A stretch of 40,935 nucleotides of DNA, taken from DASUFE01 sp036274675 (lineage in GTDB: Bacteria; Pseudomonadota; Gammaproteobacteria; HTCC5015). This document shows positions 35,555 through 40,935 of this stretch, in pieces; the first letter of the stretch is position 1, and every line of letters begins with the position of its first letter. The notes beneath the pieces were generated by a model that did not search any database, was not told where the DNA came from, and saw only the letters and a program-made list of their open reading frames with translations. Position numbers and translations under genes: made by a program. The stretch spans positions 1-40,935 of the forward strand of contig DASUFE010000119.1 of NCBI GenBank assembly GCA_036274675.1, read 5' to 3'.

Positions 35555-36766
35555 ATGAAAATGACAAACTTTAAAAATACGTTGTGGATTGCGGCGATAT
35601 TGTTCACCCCGGAAATGGCCGGTGCCGCCGATGGCGGATCGATCGCGGAAGCGGTGACGGGCGGCAAGGTCTCGCTCGATATGCGTTATCGAATTGAGAA
35701 TGTGGAGCAGGACAACCTGCTGGAAGAGGCGACCGCCTCGACCCTGCGGACAGCGCTCGGTTATACCACAGGCTCCTATCATGGGTTTTCAGGCTACATA
35801 GAATTCGAGGACGTCAGCCCTGTAGGCGAGGACGACTACAATAGCACCGTCAACGGCAAGACTGAGTTTTCCGTTATTACGGATCCCGTCGGCGAAGAAT
35901 TGAACGAAGTCTTTTTAAGTTACAAGGGAGATGATTGCGTCCTGAAATCCGGGCGCCAGAGTATGATTCTGGACAATGCGCGTTTTATCGGTAATTCGGG
36001 CTGGCGCCAGAACGAACAGACTTTCGACATGCCGGTTTCCTATGTCAATACGGGTATTGAAAACCTGAAGCTCACCTACGGCTATATGACAGCCGTGCAA
36101 CGCGTATTGGGTGATGCAAGTCCCGTCGGCGAATTCAACATGAGCAATCATATTCTGAATGCCGGCTATGCTTTCGATCCCTTCAAGGTTACCGCCTACG
36201 CCTATTTTCTGGAGTTTGACAATCCGGTGCAGTCCCTGCTGTCGCAACAGACCCTGGGTGCGAGTTTCAGCGGGACCGCGGGAAACTTCAGCTATTATCT
36301 GGAGTACGCTACACAGTCGGATTACGCAGACGGTTCTCCGCTCATCGACGCCGATTACAGCCTGGTCGAGCTCGGCTACAGGTTCGGCGGGCTTACGATC
36401 AAGGCTGCGCAGGAAACTCTGGGCGGCGACGGTACTTACGGTTTCAGTACGCCGCTGGCGACCCTGCATGCGTTTAACGGCTGGGCGGATATGTTCGCCG
36501 TGACGCCGCTGTTGGGGCTGGTGGATATTTATGTGGATGCAGCCACGACCGCCGGCGGGCTCGGTCTCAAGGCCGTCTACCATGACTTTTCCAGCGATAC
36601 CGGAGGTGTGGATTTCGGCACGGAAATCGATTTCCTGCTGAGTAAAAAGTTCTCGCCCGTTTATTCCGGCGGTATCAAGCTCGCATCCTTCAGTTCGGAC
36701 AGCGCGCCGGCCTACGCCGATACCGATAAGGTATGGCTTTATGTGCAGGCCAACTTCGCGAACTGA
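35555..36766 (+). CDS. Outer-membrane porin, alginate-export family
   Basis: A 403-aa beta-barrel. ATG 35555 follows GGGAG with proper spacing and gives a signal peptide (MKMTNFKNTLWIAAILF to MAGAADG). The family signature is extensive: VSLDMRYRIENVEQDN, ASTLRTALGYTTGSYHGFSGYIEFEDVS, YNSTVNGKTEFSVITDP, LKSGRQSMILDNARFIGNSGWRQNEQTFD. Regular alternating beta strands continue to the end, QANFAN. In Pseudomonas, AlgE exports alginate, but this widespread group is broader and substrates vary; no alginate synthesis genes are near. The adjacent nitrite reductase operon has a promoter of the same sigma-54 type, so nitrogen-responsive expression is a possibility. Confidence 0.9.
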   Translation: MKMTNFKNTLWIAAILFTPEMAGAADGGSIAEAVTGGKVSLDMRYRIENVEQDNLLEEATASTLRTALGYTTGSYHGFSGYIEFEDVSPVGEDDYNSTVNGKTEFSVITDPVGEELNEVFLSYKGDDCVLKSGRQSMILDNARFIGNSGWRQNEQTFDMPVSYVNTGIENLKLTYGYMTAVQRVLGDASPVGEFNMSNHILNAGYAFDPFKVTAYAYFLEFDNPVQSLLSQQTLGASFSGTAGNFSYYLEYATQSDYADGSPLIDADYSLVELGYRFGGLTIKAAQETLGGDGTYGFSTPLATLHAFNGWADMFAVTPLLGLVDIYVDAATTAGGLGLKAVYHDFSSDTGGVDFGTEIDFLLSKKFSPVYSGGIKLASFSSDSAPAYADTDKVWLYVQANFAN

Positions 36767-36841
36767 GGGTTCAGTCTGCTGAAAATATGTCTCTCGCCGA
36801 GTCGCAGCGATTGCAGGTCAAATTTTAAATATCGGTAATCA

Positions 36842-36873
36842 AAATTTGCTGCGTTCTCTGCGTCTCTGCGAGA
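36842..36873. repeat. Short spacer repeat with tandem TCTCTGCG units
   Basis: TTCTCTGCG (36854-36862) is followed directly by TCTCTGCG (36863-36870). The segment resembles a common intergenic low-complexity spacer (GCGTTCTCTGCGTCTCTGCG) seen in many proteobacterial genomes, recalled rather than searched. The end of terC reads as a degenerate relative in reverse. Confidence 0.35.
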
Positions 36874-36985
36874 AGAATTGATTTACCCGTTTATCGAGTG
36901 ATGCCGCCAGGAGCCGCAGTTATCTCTTTGGCGCGCCTCTGCACACAAATGATTCAGCGATCCCAGGTGCGACGATAGTGCGTTG

Positions 36986-37002
36986 TGCACGGTTCCCGTG
37001 CA
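36986..37002. promoter_or_regulatory. NtrC-type enhancer site upstream of nirB
   Basis: TGCAC-N7-GTGCA over 17 bp matches the NtrC consensus exactly in both half-sites; the dyad extends to 10 bp per arm (36983-36992 and 36996-37005). Its centre is about 108 bp upstream of the predicted start at about 37102, where NtrC sites normally lie. A weaker half-conserved site, TGCAC-N7-ATTCA, is at 36940-36956. Confidence 0.65.
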
Positions 37003-37014
37003 CAAATAGCATGC

Positions 37015-37040
37015 ATTTGCGGTTCAATTTCGCCGCAAAT
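37015..37040. promoter_or_regulatory. Second dyad in the nirB control region
   Basis: ATTTGCGG (37015-37022) and CCGCAAAT (37033-37040) form an 8-bp dyad with a 10-bp centre, between the NtrC site and the -24/-12 box. It may be a second regulator's site (for example for nitrate or an IHF-linked factor) or chance. Confidence 0.35.
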
Positions 37041-37075
37041 CCGGTTTTAAAGGGGATTTTCCGTTTCAAATCGAT

Positions 37076-37091
37076 TGGCATATGAATTGCT
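37076..37091 (+). promoter_or_regulatory. Sigma-54 promoter of nirBD
   Basis: TGGCATATGAATTGCT fits TGGCAC-N5-TTGC with -24 GG at 37077-37078 and -12 GC at 37089-37090. Only the two bases after TGGCA differ from consensus. The predicted start at about 37102 leaves a 31-nt leader to ATG 37133. Confidence 0.65.
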
Positions 37092-37132
37092 TGATGGTGG
37101 ACGGTTAATCTCGTGGCAGCATGGAGTTGTAT

Positions 37133-39703
37133 ATGCCAATGAAACCGGATACCGGAAAACAGTCGATCGTCATCGTCGGCAACGGCATGGTGGGACACAA
37201 GCTCGTGGAGTCGCTGATTGAGCGCGGCGCGCATGAGCGCTGCGCCATCAGCGTGCTTTGCGAGGAGCCGCGGCTGGCCTATGATCGTGTACACCTCAGT
37301 GAATATTTCAGCGGCAAGACTGCCGCGGAACTTGCGCTTACCAAGGAAGATTTTTACCAGGAGCACGGCATCCGAATATATCTTGCCGATGCCGCGAGTA
37401 TCATCGACCGCGCCGATAAGTCGGTTACTTCCGCCCAGGGGCTGCGTCTGCACTATGACAAACTTGTTCTCGCGACCGGCTCCTATCCCTTTGTGCCGCC
37501 GATTCCGGGTAATAACCGGTCCCATTGCCATGTCTACCGCACCATCGAGGACCTGGAGGCCATGCAGGCGTCCGGCAAGTTGTCAAAAACCGGAGCAGTG
37601 GTGGGCGGAGGTCTGCTGGGACTCGAATGCGCCAATGCCCTGAAGAACATGGGGCTGGAAACGCACGTCGTCGAATTCGCGCCGCGGCTGATGACAGTGC
37701 AGGTGGACGATATGGGCGGCGCCCTGCTGCGACGCAAGATCGAAAAGCTGGGAGTGCAGGTGCACACCTCGAAGAACACCACGGCCATCGGCGACGGCGG
37801 CCAATATCGTCACCGCATGCAGTTCGCCGACGGCAGTTTCCTGGAAGTGGATATGATCGTGTTCTCCGCCGGTATCCGCCCACGCGATCAACTGGCGCGC
37901 GATTGCGGCCTCACCGTCGGCGAGCGTGGCGGCATCGTGATCGATAACCATTGCCGGACCTCGGATCCCGATATTTACGCCATCGGCGAATGCGCGCTCT
38001 GGAACAGGCAGATCTTCGGCCTGGTCGCCCCGGGGTACCAGATGGCGGGCATCACCGCCGCTCATCTGTTGGGAGAAGACAAGCAATTTACCGGCGCCGA
38101 TATGAGCACCAAGCTCAAGCTGATGGGTGTTGATGTCGCCAGCATCGGTGATGCGCAAGGCCGTTCGCAGGGTGCGAAGAACTATTATTATGCCGACGAG
38201 GGCGCCGCGGTTTACAAGAAGATCGTGGTCAGCGACGACGGTAAGCGCCTGCTGGGGGCGGTACTGGTCGGTGACGCCGCCGATTACGGCACCCTGCTGC
38301 AGACAATGCTGAACGGTATCGAGCTGCCGCAGTATCCGGATTCCCTGATCCTGCCCGAACGCGGAGGCAAGAACTCCAAGAGAGCGGGTGTGGCCGCATT
38401 GCCGAACGGCGCGCAGATCTGCTCCTGCCACAATGTGGATAAGGCAGCGCTCTGTACTGCAATCAGTGCCGGCAACGCCAGCATCGGCGCCCTGAAGGCC
38501 TGCACCAAGGCGGGCACGGGCTGCGGCGGTTGCGTACCGCTGGTCACGCAGATCCTGAACCACGAACTGGCCCGGCAGGGCGTCGCAGTCAAACGCGATA
38601 TCTGCGAACACTTCCCCTATAGCCGGCAGCAGCTCTATCACCTGGTGCGCATCGGCCAGATCCGCAGCTTCGAGGAAATGTTAAGAAAACACGGCAAGGG
38701 AAATTTCGGTTGCGATGTCTGCAAACCTACCGTTGCTTCGATCCTGGCCGCCTGCTGGAACGAGTACGTACTGAAGAAACAGCACGCCGGTCTGCAGGAC
38801 ACCAACGACCACTTCCTGGCGAACATGCAGAAGAACGGCACCTATTCCATCGTGCCGCGCATCGCCGGTGGCGAGATCACGCCCGAGAAGCTGATAGTGC
38901 TCGGCCGGGTTGCCCAGAAATACAAGCTGTATACCAAGATCACGGGCGGCCAGCGCATTGACCTGTTCGGCGCGCAGGTGCATGAGTTGCCGCTGATCTG
39001 GAAGGAATTGGTGGATGCCGGTTTCGAGACCGGCCATGCCTACGGCAAGGCCGTGCGCACGGTTAAATCCTGCGTGGGCAGTACCTGGTGCCGCTATGGC
39101 GTGCTCGACAGCGTCGGCATGGCGATTCAGATCGAAAATCGTTATAAAGGGTTACGCGCACCGCATAAACTCAAGTTCGCGGTTTCCGGCTGCACGCGCG
39201 AGTGCGCCGAGGCGCAGAGCAAGGATATCGGCGTCATCGCCACCGAGAACGGCTGGAATCTTTACACCTGTGGCAATGGCGGCATGAAGCCGCGGCACGC
39301 CGACTTGTTCGCGACAGGCCTCTCCGACGAGATGCTGATCCGCTACATTGACCGGATTCTGATGTTCTATATACGCACCGCCGACCGGCTGCAACGCACC
39401 TCGGTCTGGTTCGAAAACCTGGAGGGCGGGCTGGATTACCTGCGCGCGGTGGTTATCGACGACAAGCTCGGTATTTGCGCCGAACTTGAGCGCGAAATGC
39501 ACCACGTAATCGGAACCTATGAGTGCGAGTGGAAGAAGACGATCGAGGACCCGGAGCAGCTGAAACGCTTCAGAACCTTCATCAACAGCGAGCAGCAGGA
39601 TGGAACCGTGGTATTCGTCGAGGAACGCAGCCAGATCCGTCCCGCTACCCGCGAGGAGAAACTGCATTTCCATGAGATAAACCGTTATGCAAGGAGCGCA
39701 TGA
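37133..39703 (+). CDS. nirB: Assimilatory nitrite reductase (NADH), large subunit
   Basis: Reduces nitrite to ammonium in the cytoplasm. Order: FAD/NAD-binding disulfide-reductase-like domains (IVIVGNGMVGHKLVE; VVGGGLLGLECANAL; DIYAIGECA), a BFD-type [2Fe-2S] domain with C430, C432 (ICSCHNV) and C464, C467 (TGCGGC), and the sulfite/nitrite reductase half with ferredoxin-like repeats. Siroheme and [4Fe-4S] ligands are C647, C653 (SCVGSTWC) and C687, C691 (SGCTREC), numbering from ATG 37133. All cofactor residues are intact. ATG 37133 has GGAG 6 nt upstream and is preferred over ATG 37121, whose ribosome site is weak. The length of 857 aa is normal. The sigma-54 promoter and NtrC site imply induction when ammonium is scarce. 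nirD follows. Confidence 0.96.
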   Translation: MPMKPDTGKQSIVIVGNGMVGHKLVESLIERGAHERCAISVLCEEPRLAYDRVHLSEYFSGKTAAELALTKEDFYQEHGIRIYLADAASIIDRADKSVTSAQGLRLHYDKLVLATGSYPFVPPIPGNNRSHCHVYRTIEDLEAMQASGKLSKTGAVVGGGLLGLECANALKNMGLETHVVEFAPRLMTVQVDDMGGALLRRKIEKLGVQVHTSKNTTAIGDGGQYRHRMQFADGSFLEVDMIVFSAGIRPRDQLARDCGLTVGERGGIVIDNHCRTSDPDIYAIGECALWNRQIFGLVAPGYQMAGITAAHLLGEDKQFTGADMSTKLKLMGVDVASIGDAQGRSQGAKNYYYADEGAAVYKKIVVSDDGKRLLGAVLVGDAADYGTLLQTMLNGIELPQYPDSLILPERGGKNSKRAGVAALPNGAQICSCHNVDKAALCTAISAGNASIGALKACTKAGTGCGGCVPLVTQILNHELARQGVAVKRDICEHFPYSRQQLYHLVRIGQIRSFEEMLRKHGKGNFGCDVCKPTVASILAACWNEYVLKKQHAGLQDTNDHFLANMQKNGTYSIVPRIAGGEITPEKLIVLGRVAQKYKLYTKITGGQRIDLFGAQVHELPLIWKELVDAGFETGHAYGKAVRTVKSCVGSTWCRYGVLDSVGMAIQIENRYKGLRAPHKLKFAVSGCTRECAEAQSKDIGVIATENGWNLYTCGNGGMKPRHADLFATGLSDEMLIRYIDRILMFYIRTADRLQRTSVWFENLEGGLDYLRAVVIDDKLGICAELEREMHHVIGTYECEWKKTIEDPEQLKRFRTFINSEQQDGTVVFVEERSQIRPATREEKLHFHEINRYARSA

Positions 39704-39731
39704 CATGAACGTGAGACCGGGAGGTTTTAAA

Positions 39732-40082
39732 ATGCACGCGCCGAACGAGAATTTCGGCTGGATAACCGTCTGTGATCTGGACGATCTGCTGCCGCAGGTC
39801 GGTGCCCGCGCCTTGCTGGGTGAGCGGCAGATCGCGCTGTTCAGGGTTGCCGACAGCACGGTGTACGCGATCGGGGCCTACGACCCCTTCAGCGATGCCG
39901 CCGTGCTTTCGCGCGGTATCGTGGGTGATATCAAGGGTGAACCTGTGGTGGCTTCGCCGATATACAAGCATCACTACAGCCTGCGCACCGGGCGCTGCCT
40001 GGAAAAGCCCTCGCTCGGCGTTCCCGTTTACCGGGTGCGGCTGCGCGAAGGCAAGATACTGGTACTGTCGCCGCCGGCCTGA
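39732..40082 (+). CDS. nirD: Nitrite reductase small subunit (Rieske-like fold, cluster-less)
   Basis: A 116-aa partner of NirB. ATG 39732 (MHAPNENFGWITVCDLDDLLPQVG) has GGGAGG 7 nt upstream and best fits the family start; ATG 39705, 1 nt after the nirB stop, would add a non-conserved nine residues. Family features: ARALLGERQIALFRVADSTVYAIGAYDPFSDAAVLSRGIVGDIKGEPVVASPIYKHHYSLRTGRCLE, ending in a barrel. The Rieske CxH pairs are absent, as in Escherichia coli NirD, so no Fe-S cluster is expected. It lies within the nirB transcript. Downstream there should be a nitrate reductase in the classical arrangement; a relic is found. Confidence 0.92.
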   Translation: MHAPNENFGWITVCDLDDLLPQVGARALLGERQIALFRVADSTVYAIGAYDPFSDAAVLSRGIVGDIKGEPVVASPIYKHHYSLRTGRCLEKPSLGVPVYRVRLREGKILVLSPPA

Positions 40083-40500
40083 GCGATAGGTTCCCGACAG
40101 TGGCTGCAGGAGGGGCGCGCCTTTGGCTCGGATATCGTAGCCTGCGATTACCGCGATCTCGAAGCGGCGTAACTGGCCGTACTGGCGATCCAATAGCCCA
40201 TGGAGCCCATCCTGTCATCAGAGAATTATCAAGGCACAAGAGGAGCGGGGGCATCGGCATCGATCCACGCGTACAGCCGCCACCTGCGACCAGCGCGTGG
40301 CCACACTGTTCTCGCAGGGTGTCAATCGGTCTTTGCGCGGTACCGACAGGGTCGATGGGATTATTAACCGTCATTTTGTCGCCGGACACATCGGGAAAAC
40401 GGGGTACGGACCCTCTGTGCATCTGATCCTGCCGCCGAATAAACTGGCTGCAGCCATTGGTGTTCAGCTCAGGCCCGTGGCGCAATTGCGGCTCCTGTAA
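40083..40500 (+). pseudogene. Decayed nasA-like assimilatory nitrate reductase relic
   Basis: Fragments of a molybdopterin nitrate reductase are readable in order but in three frames. Frame 0: GRAFGSDIVACDYRDLEAA, then a stop at 40170-40172, then LAVLA (like ...YxDLExADLxVLxGSN). Frame 2: HGAHPV and GIGIDPRV (like AWxHPV...VVIDPR). Frame 1: QRIIKAQEERG and TCDQ, then directly FSQGVNRSLRGTDRVDGIINRHFVAGHIGKTGYGP (like FSQGVNQSxxGTDKVNAIINCHLxTGxIGxPGxGP). About 100 or more residues between the TCD segment and FSQGVN are missing, and the N- and C-terminal parts, including the [4Fe-4S] cysteines, are gone. Matches are from memory of NasA sequences. The gene cannot make an active enzyme. Confidence 0.75.
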
Positions 40501-40826
40501 ACGGATATTGGGTGAAGAAGCTGCTGGTGCTCAGGTTGCTGCAGTTTCTTAACTTGCGGCGCAAAGCTCATGTTAACTCTAAAATAGTTTAAAAAATGAT
40601 TTTATCTTTTTGTTTTTAAAAAGCTTATTGGATTTCAAAACCCTTTTTAGGCCTCAAAACCGCAACCAATAATTTAACATAATACACATTATGCGAAGTT
40701 GGCAGTGCGCCATCGGCCTGCTCGCGCTCGCGTCTATCGTTGCCCTGGTACTTTCGAGTGATGCGCTTCGCGCAATACATCGCTTATTTTCCCAACCAAA
40801 AAACGACAATACAGGGAGCAATAATC
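40501..40826. other. Intergenic, AT-rich segment
   Basis: A strongly AT-rich tract (about 40570-40690, with runs of A and T) follows the relic. A -10-like CATAAT is at 40678-40683. A frame starting at 40691 (MRSWQCAIGLLALASIVALVLSS, one hydrophobic segment) overlaps the next gene out of frame and lacks a ribosome site, so it is not annotated. Confidence 0.35.
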
Positions 40827-40935
40827 ATGCATCTCAAAGACCTTCGCGGCCTGGCCGCGAGCAATATCCTTGCACTGCACAGCAGCCGATCCACTCAGCC
40901 GGACACCGAGACCCTGGCGCAAATCCTGGAGCGCT
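40827..40935 (+). CDS. Unidentified gene, 5' end only
   Basis: AGGGAG (40813-40818) precedes ATG 40827 by 8 nt. The 36 visible residues begin MHLKDLRGLAASNILALHSS and continue RSTQPDTETLAQILER; the window ends within the gene. No family is recognisable from this N-terminus. It has no signal peptide. Confidence 0.55.
   Translation, partial: MHLKDLRGLAASNILALHSSRSTQPDTETLAQILER

Noticed and set aside
36983..37040. Two hairpins considered as a NasR-type leader antiterminator
   Set aside because: They lie upstream of the sigma-54 start, so they are not transcribed from it, and their loops do not fit the ANTAR hexanucleotide pattern. DNA-binding sites explain them better.
40100..40426. Frame of 108 codons after nirD
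   Set aside because: Its readable parts (HGAHPV, GIGIDPRV) are pieces of the nitrate reductase relic, not an independent gene.
40691..40935. Frame starting MRSWQCAIGLLALASIVALVLSS
   Set aside because: It overlaps the better-supported start at 40827 out of frame, has no Shine-Dalgarno, and becomes Pro/Arg/Gln-rich after the overlap begins.

Overview
The window looks like chromosome of a GC-rich Gram-negative bacterium, most likely a gammaproteobacterium. The reasons are the Sec-exported and outer-membrane proteins (TonB receptor, beta-barrel porin, lipoprotein cytochrome), the RimB-RimK pair, a YfiR-type periplasmic protein, and sigma-54 (-24/-12) promoters. I cannot name the genus. There are no rRNA or tRNA genes, no CRISPR array and no phage genes.

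Layout. (1) 1-842: an AT-richer accessory patch. A small MITE-like element and two diverged copies of a palindromic repeat flank a 133-aa protein of unknown function. (2) 930-19423: a two-gene unit, with a small exported protein resembling the GspC/PilP homology domain followed by one uninterrupted 18-kb gene for a 6025-residue secreted mosaic protein. This protein holds an HExxH metallopeptidase-like domain, a squalene-cyclase-like toroid, CARDB, FlgD-like, FN3 and Ig modules, two beta-propellers, a discoidin domain and a His/Asp-rich metal-binding-like loop. It is the most unusual object in the window. (3) 19777-23262: acs with a near-consensus sigma-70 promoter, an easily missed 43-aa gene on the minus strand, a histone-deacetylase-family amidohydrolase, and a second MITE-like element touching its stop codon. 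(4) 23341-26852: a TerC-type membrane protein diverging from a tightly overlapped rimB-like / rimK / succinylglutamate-desuccinylase-like operon.

(5) 27291-32856: a five-gene signalling cluster (TonB-dependent receptor, YfiR-like periplasmic protein, membrane histidine kinase, single-domain response regulator, receiver-kinase hybrid) with small gaps or overlaps. It has no diguanylate cyclase and no DNA-binding output in the window. (6) 33036-36766: a lipoprotein di-heme cytochrome c of the RoxA-like family, then an alginate-export-type porin with a candidate sigma-54 promoter.

(7) 36986-40500: nirB and nirD, the assimilatory nitrite reductase, behind a site matching the NtrC consensus (TGCAC-N7-GTGCA) and a sigma-54 promoter. 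Directly downstream is a frameshifted and internally deleted relic of an assimilatory nitrate reductase (nasA-like). The locus seems to have been a nirB-nirD-nasA nitrogen-scavenging operon that lost its nitrate reductase. The window ends inside an unidentified gene that starts at 40827.
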